From assembly GCF_010681825.2 (NCBI RefSeq), contig NZ_CP066776.1:2046001-2110000 (forward strand): a stretch of DNA of 64,000 nt, in the 5' to 3' direction. This stretch comes from Sulfuriroseicoccus oceanibius (GTDB taxonomy: Bacteria > Verrucomicrobiota > Verrucomicrobiia > Verrucomicrobiales > SLCJ01). Each line of letters opens with the position of its first letter. Within the stretch, counting starts at the first letter, position 1. This document shows positions 34,120 through 41,807 of the stretch, one piece after another. Made by a program: the position numbers and the translations under genes. The notes beneath the pieces are model-generated. The model saw nothing but the letters and a program-made list of their open reading frames with translations. It was not told where the DNA came from and did not search any database.

Positions 34120-35649
34120 ATGAAATTGGTAACCGTCATCGCTGCTGCGGCCGGATTGCTTTCCTCGGTAGTGGCAAACGATCATCCTAATATTGTCTTA
34201 ATCCTTGCCGACGATATGGGAGTCGGTGATGTCTCTCATGATGGCGGGGTGGCTCCCACTCCGCATCTCGATCGTTTGGCAGATGAAGGGATGCGCTTTA
34301 CCGATGCGCACACCACGTCGTCGGTCTGCACCCCATCGCGATACGGACTGCTCACCGGGCGCTACAACTGGCGCACCCGCTTGCAGCGATCAGTTTTCTT
34401 CGACGTCAGGGACAAGCCGTTGATCAAAGATGATGAGTCCACGATCGGCAGCTTGCTGAAGGAGGCGGGATACAGCACGGCGATCATCGGGAAATGGCAT
34501 CTCGGGTTTGAGTGGCAGTTTAAAAAGAGCTTATGGCGTGAGCATCATCTGACGGGAAAGGGCTGGGATGTCGATTATAGCAAGCCCTTGATCACTGCGC
34601 CGACCGCCAATGGATTCGATTACTTCTACGGAATCATGGCATCTCTCGACATGGCGCCATATGTTTACGTTGAAAATAACCAGGCGGTGGGTGTTCCGGA
34701 CGTGACCAAGGCGTTCCATCGTCCGGGCGCCGCGACCTCGGATTTCGAAGCAAACGAATGTCTGCAGGTGTTTGCAGAGAAATCGGTCGAGTTCATCAAC
34801 GCCAAAGCAAAGGAGGGGCAGCCCTTCTTTCTGTATCTGCCGTTGACCTCACCTCACACGCCGATTGTTCCAAGCGAGCGGTGGTTGGGGAAATCGGGGA
34901 TTGGAAAATACGGAGACTTCCTGATGGAGACCGATTGGGTGGTGGGGCAGGTGCTGGCAGCTCTTGAGAAAAATGGAGTCGGGGAGAATACGCTGGTGCT
35001 TTTTACCGCCGACAACGGATGCTCGCCTGCTGCGGGGATCGACGAGCTGGTAGCTCACGGACATCTGCCAAATGGCAAGCTGCGTGGAGCGAAAGCGGAT
35101 TTGTATGAAGGTGGGCATCGCGTTCCAACCGTGGTGCGTTGGCCCGGTGTGGTGCCTGCGGGATCCGTAACCGACCGATTGACTTCACTGGTCGATGTGT
35201 ACGCAACATTTGCCGACATCGTGGGGGCGACGCCTGATGCCAGCGATGGGGTGGATTCCATCTCCTTTTACGAGACTTTGCGGAACCCTGAGAAAGGTGA
35301 ACGTGGCGTGGCGATCGTGATGCATTCGTTCTTCGGTAAGTTCGCGATCCGGCATGAAAACTGGAAGCTGCTCTTCAGCGCTGGGTCCGGAGGGTGGAGT
35401 CGTCCGCAACATGGCAATGAGGGCGATCCCATGTGGCAGCTCTACGACTTGGATGCGGATTTGCAGGAGAGCACGAACCTCTTACACGAGCATCCTAATA
35501 AGGTTAAAGAGCTGCATGCCATGATGATTGAGTTCATCAGAAGGGGGCGGAGCACTCCCGGTGCAAAGCAAGCGAACGACGTGGAGGTCGCGGTTCCGAA
35601 AGTTGATGACGACTCCAAGAAGCTGCCTCCGGTGAGGATGGGGATCTAG
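34120..35649 (+). CDS. Exported type I sulfatase
   Basis: 509 residues from the ATG at 34120, with a signal peptide (1-19, ending VVA). The alkaline-phosphatase-superfamily sulfatase fold is clear: metal-binding DD at 31-32 (ILADDMGVGD), and the signature CTPSR with Cys70, the residue oxidised to formylglycine by a maturase. IIGKWHLGF and the later LFTADNGCSP carry further active-site residues. It should hydrolyse sulfate esters, probably on sulfated sugars; the exact substrate is unknown. No maturase is in the window. The IS256 element ends 121 bases upstream of the start and could affect its promoter. Confidence 0.93.
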   Translation: MKLVTVIAAAAGLLSSVVANDHPNIVLILADDMGVGDVSHDGGVAPTPHLDRLADEGMRFTDAHTTSSVCTPSRYGLLTGRYNWRTRLQRSVFFDVRDKPLIKDDESTIGSLLKEAGYSTAIIGKWHLGFEWQFKKSLWREHHLTGKGWDVDYSKPLITAPTANGFDYFYGIMASLDMAPYVYVENNQAVGVPDVTKAFHRPGAATSDFEANECLQVFAEKSVEFINAKAKEGQPFFLYLPLTSPHTPIVPSERWLGKSGIGKYGDFLMETDWVVGQVLAALEKNGVGENTLVLFTADNGCSPAAGIDELVAHGHLPNGKLRGAKADLYEGGHRVPTVVRWPGVVPAGSVTDRLTSLVDVYATFADIVGATPDASDGVDSISFYETLRNPEKGERGVAIVMHSFFGKFAIRHENWKLLFSAGSGGWSRPQHGNEGDPMWQLYDLDADLQESTNLLHEHPNKVKELHAMMIEFIRRGRSTPGAKQANDVEVAVPKVDDDSKKLPPVRMGI

Positions 35650-35736
35650 TGTTCGTGCCCTTGCTGGAGTGGTCGCGTTTGAGGTGAGGAAATTCCGCGC
35701 TGGTGACCATCTCGTCACTTGCGGAGTGCTCTATTC

Positions 35737-35751
35737 TTTGATAATTCCAAA
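35737..35751. promoter_or_regulatory. Candidate ArsR operator
   Basis: TTTGATAATTCCAAA, an imperfect palindrome with TTTG/CAAA arms, just before the arsR start. It resembles ArsR/SmtB operators in form. No Shine-Dalgarno is visible here. Assignment by position and shape only. Confidence 0.35.
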
Positions 35752-35754
35752 ACC

Positions 35755-36075
35755 ATGGAAATGAATGCAGCAGTCGACGCGCTTTCCGCGCTGGCCCAAC
35801 CATCGAGGTTGGAGGTGTTTCGGCTGCTTGCACGGCACGGCGAGGACGGCCTGTGTGCCGGTGATATCTCGGACCAGCTGCGTATTCCCAAAGCCACGTT
35901 GTCGTTTCATTTGAAGGAACTCAGCGGGGCGGGGCTGGTCAGTTCGGAGCGAAATGGGCGGTCGATTATCTATCGACTTCACGTCAAGGGGATGCAGCAA
36001 CTCATGAGCTTCTTGTCAGAGGATTGCTGTCAGGGGCGGCCCGAGCTTTGCCAGCCTGGTGCTTGCGACTGCTAG
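35755..36075 (+). CDS. arsR: ArsR-family arsenic-responsive repressor
   Basis: 106 residues from the ATG at 35755. The winged helix is clear: [17 protein letters not shown], then [25 protein letters not shown] and the wing [13 protein letters not shown]. Cysteines are at 34 (GLCAGD) and clustered in the tail: C91, C92, C99, C104 and C106 ([17 protein letters not shown]). The classic helix-alpha3 CVC arsenic site of E. coli ArsR is missing, so the sensor is likely the C-terminal cysteine group, as in some other ArsR subgroups. Position ahead of GAPDH and arsJ supports arsenic sensing. Confidence 0.9.
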   Translation: MEMNAAVDALSALAQPSRLEVFRLLARHGEDGLCAGDISDQLRIPKATLSFHLKELSGAGLVSSERNGRSIIYRLHVKGMQQLMSFLSEDCCQGRPELCQPGACDC

Positions 36076-36110
36076 TTTATCAATTTCAATCAACTCACAC
36101 CTACATCACT

Positions 36111-37106
36111 ATGAATATCGCAATTAATGGATTCGGCCGTATGGGCCGCCTTGGGTTCCGTGCCGGCTGGGATTGTCCGGATTATCAGATCACCCGCGTC
36201 AATGAACTGCATGGCACCGCGGAAACTGCTGCGCACTTGTTGGAGTTCGATACCGTTCACGGGCGCTGGGACCGCGGCATTGGCCACACAACTGACAGTC
36301 TGATTGTGGAGGGCAAGAGCATTGCCTTTAGCAATGCGCCGACACCTGCGGAGATGGATCTCACCGACGTCGACATCGTGATCGACGCTACCGGTGCCTA
36401 CCGCACGCCGGAGTTGCTTCAGCCTTACTTCGACGCCGGCGTGAAGAAGGTGATTGTCGCCTGCCCGGTCAAAGAGGGAGCTCTCAACGTCGTGATGGGC
36501 TGTAACGACCACTTGTACGATCCTGCTGAACACCATCTGCTCACTGCGGCGTCCTGCACGACCAACTGCATCGCGCCTGTGATCAAGGTGATCTTTGAAA
36601 AGCTGGGCATCGTCCACGGCATGATCACGACCATGCACGATGTGACCAACACACAGACCGTGGTGGACGCGCCGCACAAGGACCTGCGCCGCGCCCGTTC
36701 GTGCCTGAACTCGTTGATCCCAACCTCGACCGGATCAGCGACGGCGATCACGATGATTTACCCGGAGCTCAAAGGGAAGCTCGACGGCGTGGCGGTGCGT
36801 ATCCCATTGCTCAACGCATCGCTCACCGACATCGTGCTTGAGTTGCCAAACCCTACGACGGTGGAAGAAGTCAACGGTTTGCTCAAGGAAGCTGCCGATG
36901 GGGAGCTCAAGGGAATCCTGGGCTTTGAAGAGAAGCCGCTGGTCTCGACTGACTTCACCAACGACGTGCGATCGGGGATTGTCGATGGTCCGTCGACGAT
37001 GGTGACCGACGGCACCCAGCTCAAGTTGCTTGTCTGGTACGACAACGAAGTCGGCTACGCCACACGCATGATGGAATTGGCGGCGAAGGTGGCTCGCTCG
37101 ATCTAG
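36111..37106 (+). CDS. ArsJ-associated glyceraldehyde-3-phosphate dehydrogenase
   Basis: 331 residues from the ATG at 36111. NAD-binding INGFGRMGR comes first; the catalytic Cys149 lies in [11 protein letters not shown] and the assisting His176 in TTMHDVTN, the classic GAPDH numbering, with the [12 protein letters not shown] ending. When arsenate replaces phosphate, GAPDH makes 1-arseno-3-phosphoglycerate. Sitting between arsR and arsJ, this copy is most likely dedicated to arsenate detoxification rather than central glycolysis. The gap to arsR is 35 bases, to arsJ 143 bases. Confidence 0.93.
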   Translation: MNIAINGFGRMGRLGFRAGWDCPDYQITRVNELHGTAETAAHLLEFDTVHGRWDRGIGHTTDSLIVEGKSIAFSNAPTPAEMDLTDVDIVIDATGAYRTPELLQPYFDAGVKKVIVACPVKEGALNVVMGCNDHLYDPAEHHLLTAASCTTNCIAPVIKVIFEKLGIVHGMITTMHDVTNTQTVVDAPHKDLRRARSCLNSLIPTSTGSATAITMIYPELKGKLDGVAVRIPLLNASLTDIVLELPNPTTVEEVNGLLKEAADGELKGILGFEEKPLVSTDFTNDVRSGIVDGPSTMVTDGTQLKLLVWYDNEVGYATRMMELAAKVARSI

Positions 37107-37167
37107 CACGCCTGTGCAGCTGCCTTTTTTGGACAGGATTCACATGATTGGAATGATCGCGCGATGC

Positions 37168-37189
37168 GCGGGAAGGGCGACCTTCCCGC
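37168..37189. repeat. Hairpin between GAPDH and arsJ
   Basis: A perfect 9-bp stem GCGGGAAGG with CCTTCCCGC around loop GCGA (GNRA type), without a following T-run. It could tune arsJ expression or mRNA stability, or be a member of the intergenic hairpin family. Confidence 0.6.
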
Positions 37190-37249
37190 CGTCTGTCGGC
37201 CAAGTCAGAGCAATGCGACTTCGTTCCTAACCATTCAAGAACCTACCGA

Positions 37250-38431
37250 ATGAACCTCCGTAGTTACGGCATTGTTACTGCATCGTACTGGGGCTTTACG
37301 CTGACTGACGGAGCGTTGCGCATGTTGGTGCTGTTGCACTTTCATGCGCTGGGCTACTCGCCGGTGCAGTTGGCGTTTTTGTTTCTGCTGTACGAGTTCT
37401 GCGGCGTGCTTACCAACTTGCTGGGTGGGTGGATCGGGTCGCGCACCGGGCTCAACGCAACGCTTTACGCCGGGCTTGCGTTGCAGGTGGTGGCGCTGGT
37501 GATGCTGTCGTTGGTCGACCCGAACTGGGCGGCGTTGTTGTCGGTGAGCTACGTGATGACGTCGCAGGCGCTGTCCGGGATTGCCAAGGACCTCACCAAG
37601 ATGAGCTCCAAGAGCGCGGTGAAATTGCTCACTCCGGACACGGATGGGGCGTTGTTCAAATGGGTCGCCATCCTGACTGGCTCGAAGAATGCCCTGAAAG
37701 GCGTGGGCTTCTTCCTCGGCGGAGTGCTGCTCACCTGGCTGGGGTTTGTGCATGCCTTGTGGTTCATGGCCGGGGCCTTGGCGCTCGTGTTGATAGGTGC
37801 GTTGGCATTCCTGCGTGAGGACATGGGCAAGAGCAAACGCAAGGTGAAGTTCACCCAGTTGTTCTCCAAGAGCCGTGAGATCAACTGGCTCTCCGCCGCG
37901 CGGATGTTTTTGTTCGCTTCGCGCGACGTGTGGTTTGTCGTGGCGCTGCCCGTGTTCTTGAAATCGACTCTCGGCTGGAGCTTCAACCAAGTCGGGGCGT
38001 TCATGGCAGCGTGGGTGATTGGCTATGGCTTCATCCAGGCGGCGGCGCCCAAGCTGGTGCGTCGCGGCGACGTGCGCAGTGCGGCTGCGGTTTGGGTTGG
38101 ATTGCTGACTCTGGTCACCGCGGGGCTGGCGCTTGGGGTGCAGTTCGAGTTCCATCCTGTGGCGTCGATTCTGGTGGGGCTTGGGTTGTTTGGTTTGGTG
38201 TTCGCGGTGAACTCATCGGTCCACTCGTATTTGATCCTCGCGTTCACCGATCACGATCAGGTAGCGGTGAATGTCGGGTTTTACTACATGGCAAACGCGT
38301 GCGGCCGGTTGTTGGGAACCTTGCTCTCCGGCGTGATGTTTTTGGTCGGCGGGCTACCGGCGTGCCTCTGGACCAGCGCGGGATTGTTGGTCACCGCGTT
38401 GATCTTCACGCTGCCGTTGAGGAGAGGCTGA
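37250..38431 (+). CDS. arsJ: Organoarsenical efflux MFS transporter ArsJ
   Basis: 393 residues with about eleven to twelve membrane segments. The N-terminus SYGIVTASYWGFTLTDGALRMLVLLHFHALGYSP and the segment SGIAKDLTKMSSKSAVK with the following LFKWVAILTGSKNALKG are ArsJ-type signatures. In known systems ArsJ exports 1-arseno-3-phosphoglycerate, which then breaks down outside to arsenate, giving net arsenate export with the partner GAPDH. The gene order arsR, GAPDH, arsJ supports the assignment. Confidence 0.92.
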   Translation: MNLRSYGIVTASYWGFTLTDGALRMLVLLHFHALGYSPVQLAFLFLLYEFCGVLTNLLGGWIGSRTGLNATLYAGLALQVVALVMLSLVDPNWAALLSVSYVMTSQALSGIAKDLTKMSSKSAVKLLTPDTDGALFKWVAILTGSKNALKGVGFFLGGVLLTWLGFVHALWFMAGALALVLIGALAFLREDMGKSKRKVKFTQLFSKSREINWLSAARMFLFASRDVWFVVALPVFLKSTLGWSFNQVGAFMAAWVIGYGFIQAAAPKLVRRGDVRSAAAVWVGLLTLVTAGLALGVQFEFHPVASILVGLGLFGLVFAVNSSVHSYLILAFTDHDQVAVNVGFYYMANACGRLLGTLLSGVMFLVGGLPACLWTSAGLLVTALIFTLPLRRG

Positions 38432-38520
38432 GCGGTACGTAGGGAAGGGCAGGCTGGCTGACGGTCGGCTACTCTCACATAAAGCTGGCCTTCAGCCAGC
38501 GGTGTGGTTTTGGCGTTCTA

Positions 38521-38615
38521 CCTAGGGACTGCGTCCCTAGGCTATTATGAGTGTCGCTTTCAGCGACGGATGGTTGGTCTGGGCTCAGACGACGGATGGT
38601 TGGTCTGGGCTGAGG
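38521..38615. repeat. Hairpins and a 26-bp tandem repeat before purD
   Basis: Perfect hairpins CCTAGGGAC-TGC-GTCCCTAGG (38521-38541) and GTCGCT-TTC-AGCGAC (38553-38567) are followed by two copies of a 26-base unit beginning CGACGGATGGTTGGTCTG (38564 and 38590). The 38537-38570 stretch matches 41451-41484. The 298-base gap 38432-38729 holds nothing else but the purD start region. Confidence 0.7.
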
Positions 38616-38729
38616 CAAGGGATGAACGGTCGGATCCGAGAGGCCGAGTTGCCACCGACGACGTGTCGTCATCCTCAAGGCCCTATCCTGTTGCGGTCAC
38701 GGCTGGCTGCTGCTAGGGGTAATACATCT

Positions 38730-39986
38730 ATGAGCAAGGTTCTTGTTGTTGGAAAAGGCGGGCGCGAACACGCGCTGATTCGTGCATGTGTTGAGTCGAC
38801 GAGCGAGACGGAGGTTTTCGCGTGGCCGGGCAGCGATGCGATTTTTGATCTGGCGAAGCCAACGCCTGTGACCGATTTCGACAGCTTGGTCGAATGGATC
38901 GGCGGCGGAAATGTTGATTTGGTGGTTGCCGGCGAGGAAGCTTGGCTCGTTTACGGTGAAGGTCTCGCCAATGCCTGCGAGCGCCTTGGGGTTCCTTGCT
39001 GGGGGCCGAAGAAGGAAGCCGCTCAGCTCGAGGCGAGCAAAGAGTTCGCCAAAGAGTTCATGGTGCGTCACAACATTCCAACCGGTGGCTACGTGACCGT
39101 CGATAACATCGCCGACGCCCGTGCTGCGATTGGTGACAGCTATCCGTGTGTACTCAAGTTCGACGGACTCGCCGCAGGCAAGGGGGTGGCAGTCTGCCCT
39201 GACTCGGTGGCTGCCGAAGAGTTCCTCGATGAAGTGTTTACCACACGTCGTTTCGGTGAAGGTCGCCTAGTGGTCGAGGAATTCCTGACCGGACCTGAGG
39301 TTTCGATCTTCGTTTCCGTGGTCGATGGCGAATACCAGATCCTGACACCAGCACGCGACTACAAGCGCCTGGCCGACGGCGATCTCGGGCCAAACACAGG
39401 TGGCATGGGCGCGGTTGCCGGACGCTCGTTGCTCGACGCGGAGACCTTGGCGATCATCGAAGAAACCGCTGTGAAGCGTACGGTTGAGGGATTGCAAAAG
39501 GACGGTCTTCAGTACCGCGGCTTCCTCTACTTCGGCTTCATGCTCACGCCGGAAGGGCCAAAGCTTCTCGAATACAACTGCCGCTTCGGCGATCCTGAAT
39601 GCCAGGCGGTGATGCCTCTGGTGAGCGGTGATTTCACTAGCTACGTGATGTCGGGAGCCAAGGGCAAGCTCGACACCTCGCTGATCGACTTCTCGTCCGA
39701 TTGGAGTGTCTGTCTTGTGGCAGCGTCCGCTGGTTATCCTGCCTCGTCGCGCAATGGGGATGTGATCCGTGGTCTCGATGAGGTCACCGGCGCACGCGTC
39801 TACCATGCGGGTACCAAGAAGAACGAAGCGGGTGAGTTCGCGACCAATGGAGGTCGTGTGCTGGCCGTGGTCGCGCAGGGCGCAACTCGTCAGGACGCCG
39901 TGGCTGCAGCTTACGAGCAGTTCAACAAAGTCGACTTCGACGGATCCCAGCGCCGCACCGATATCGGTACGGCTAACTTCGACTAA
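38730..39986 (+). CDS. purD: Phosphoribosylamine-glycine ligase
   Basis: 418 residues from the ATG at 38730, where the fold begins MSKVLVVGKGGREHAL; the open frame upstream comes from repeats. Second step of purine synthesis: ATP-dependent joining of glycine to phosphoribosylamine. ATP-grasp features are clear: LKFDGLAAGKGVAV, GRLVVEEFLTGPEVSIFV, DYKRLADGDLGPNTGGMGAV and LLEYNCRFGDPECQ with the magnesium ligands. It has its own terminator and no other pur genes nearby. Confidence 0.95.
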   Translation: MSKVLVVGKGGREHALIRACVESTSETEVFAWPGSDAIFDLAKPTPVTDFDSLVEWIGGGNVDLVVAGEEAWLVYGEGLANACERLGVPCWGPKKEAAQLEASKEFAKEFMVRHNIPTGGYVTVDNIADARAAIGDSYPCVLKFDGLAAGKGVAVCPDSVAAEEFLDEVFTTRRFGEGRLVVEEFLTGPEVSIFVSVVDGEYQILTPARDYKRLADGDLGPNTGGMGAVAGRSLLDAETLAIIEETAVKRTVEGLQKDGLQYRGFLYFGFMLTPEGPKLLEYNCRFGDPECQAVMPLVSGDFTSYVMSGAKGKLDTSLIDFSSDWSVCLVAASAGYPASSRNGDVIRGLDEVTGARVYHAGTKKNEAGEFATNGGRVLAVVAQGATRQDAVAAAYEQFNKVDFDGSQRRTDIGTANFD

Positions 39987-40009
39987 CGAAGCGATTAGCT
40001 GATTTTACA

Positions 40010-40041
40010 AAGGCGCGCGGCTTCTTGGTCGCGCGCCTTTT
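40010..40041 (+). terminator. Terminator of purD
   Basis: AAGGCGCGCG pairs with CGCGCGCCTT, followed by a short T-run. Confidence 0.85.
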
Positions 40042-40167
40042 GTGCTGTCGGGGGCGCTGCAAAATAGGTTTCATGGGGCCTATAGGGCTTATGAGGCCAG
40101 CTCCGTACTTCGTTCCGCTTCCCGTTGACTCGCGGCTCAATCGCAGGTTTGCTGGGCTCTGCTGCCC

Positions 40168-41187
40168 ATGATGATCAAACACTTTATCTTCGACTGGTCG
40201 GGAACCCTCGCCGACGACTTGCCTCCGGTGCTCGATGCGACCAATAAGTTGCTGGAGAACCACGGCAAGCCGACCTTTTCTCGTGATGCTTTCCGCGAGG
40301 CGTTCCAGCTTCCGTTCAAGGGGTTTTATGATCGCGTGCTGCCCGGGGTCTCGCTCGACGACCTGGAGGTGGAGTTCGGCGAGTATTTCTCCAACTCTGA
40401 TGAACCTGTGACGCTGCTGCCGTATGCGGCGGAGTTTCTCGACTTCTGTAAAAAGCGTGGCGGCAAGATTTTCATCCTTTCGAGTGCTCGCGATGAGTTC
40501 CTCCGCCAACAGGCGACCGAACTCGGCGTGATCGATCGCTTCGACCACATCTACGCCAGTGTTTTGGACAAGCGCGAGATGATCTGGAAGATCCTCGAAA
40601 CCCATGGACTGAATGCCGACGAGACGGCTTTCCTAGGGGATATGATCCACGACGTGGAAACCGCGCAGCACGCCGGGGTGCATTCGATTGCACTGCTCAC
40701 CGGGTACGACAGCGTGGCCAAGCTCAGTGCGGTGAATCCGGACCTGATCGCCACGAATCTGCGCCAGCTTAGTCGGATGATGGCAATGCCCGTCGACGGA
40801 CGGAGCGAGGGGATTCAGCTTTCCGGCGGCGTGGTGCGGGTCGAGCGCTTGGAGATTCCTTGCTTCATCGGCGTGCCGGACGAGGAACGCGCCGACGAAC
40901 AGATGCTGTGGGTGGACATTGATGCGCACGTTTCCACCGCCTGCTTTGCTGGCGATGACGCGATCGACGCGACGGTGGACTACCATGCGCTGTGTCTGGC
41001 GGTGCGTGAGCTGGCGGCGGCGCGTCCGCGGCAGTTGGTCGAGACGCTGGCACGCGAGATCATTGAATGCGTGCTCACTGGTTTTGCGGTGGACAAAGTA
41101 GACGTCCGGATCCGCAAGAAGATCCTCGATTTCACCGATACGGTGGGTGTCTCGCTGAGTGGTGAGCGCAGCGGGATGGTGCGCTGA
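40168..41187 (+). CDS. HAD-family phosphatase fused to dihydroneopterin aldolase
   Basis: 339 residues; two complete domains on one chain. Residues 1-205 are a HAD hydrolase: nucleophile Asp9 in DWSGTL, motif II SS at 105-106, Lys135, and GDMIHD (157-162) for magnesium. The usual second Asp of the DxD motif is Ser11. Residues 220-335 are FolB: VERLEIPCFIGVPDEERADEQ, DYHALC and the lysine segment RIRKKILDFTDTVGVSL. FolB cleaves dihydroneopterin to hydroxymethyl-dihydropterin plus glycolaldehyde in folate synthesis. The step just before needs a phosphatase for dihydroneopterin phosphate, so the fusion suggests the HAD half does this; that is inference. Confidence 0.88.
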   Translation: MMIKHFIFDWSGTLADDLPPVLDATNKLLENHGKPTFSRDAFREAFQLPFKGFYDRVLPGVSLDDLEVEFGEYFSNSDEPVTLLPYAAEFLDFCKKRGGKIFILSSARDEFLRQQATELGVIDRFDHIYASVLDKREMIWKILETHGLNADETAFLGDMIHDVETAQHAGVHSIALLTGYDSVAKLSAVNPDLIATNLRQLSRMMAMPVDGRSEGIQLSGGVVRVERLEIPCFIGVPDEERADEQMLWVDIDAHVSTACFAGDDAIDATVDYHALCLAVRELAAARPRQLVETLAREIIECVLTGFAVDKVDVRIRKKILDFTDTVGVSLSGERSGMVR

Positions 41188-41807
41188 GTGGGATGGTGCT
41201 TGAAGGAGGATTCTCACGCAAAGACCCGAAGAACCCAAAGTTTCTTTAGTAGAAAGAGTGGGCGGTGCCGTGGCTGCGGAGCCGTGCTTGCTTGCTTGCT
41301 TGCGTTGGCCTGAATGAGAGTGGGTGAGGGTGTCGTGTTGAGTCGAGAACGGCCATCGGGAGGGAGCAGCGCTTTGGCGGAGTCGAACGCTCGGCCGGGA
41401 ATGGGATTGCGGAGTGACCTGGGGTGGCGCTCGCCTGAGGCTCGCTAACCCCAGGCTGTTATGAGTCTCGCTTTCAGCGAGGGATCAGCAGGGACTGCGC
41501 TGATGATGCGGAGTTATTGTTGGGGCTTTGGGATCTTTGGGTCTTTGCGTGAGTCTACCTCGATGGGGGGGGCATGTTGGTGGTTCGCCCGATCTTTGTT
41601 CTTCGGGCGATGCGGGGTTTGATCGGTGTTCTTGTTGAGACTTAGGGGGTTGTCTCGCGGTGGCGTGGGGTGTCGGATGCGGATGGCTCAGTTTGTTGAA
41701 TTGTCCGTTGGATGCCACCCGATGTGGTGTGCTATAGTGCGCGATTCCAGCCGGCGCATGTGCGCCGGTTCTCGTTTGTCACGTTTGTTCTGATTGATCG
41801 ACCTACT
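41188..41807. repeat. Intergenic region with inverted and short repeats
   Basis: About 620 bases without a gene. An inverted pair lies at 41213-41240 and 41526-41553 (word CTTTGGGTCTTCGGGTCTTTGCG and variants; each arm over 20 bases); a third copy is at 53094-53120. Also present: a (CTTG)4 run near 41289, a CCTGGGGT/ACCCCAGG stem (41418-41455) and a hairpin CTCGCT-TTC-AGCGAG (41467-41481). The SNF2 promoter should lie near 41700-41800. Confidence 0.65.

Noticed and set aside
36024-36110. Longer start for the ArsJ-linked GAPDH
   Set aside because: It would overlap the arsR end. The Rossmann strand starts exactly at the ATG at 36111, which also restores the Cys149/His176 numbering.
38547-38729. 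Upstream extension of purD
   Set aside because: The extra codons translate the 26-bp tandem repeat and hairpins; the ATP-grasp protein begins at 38730.
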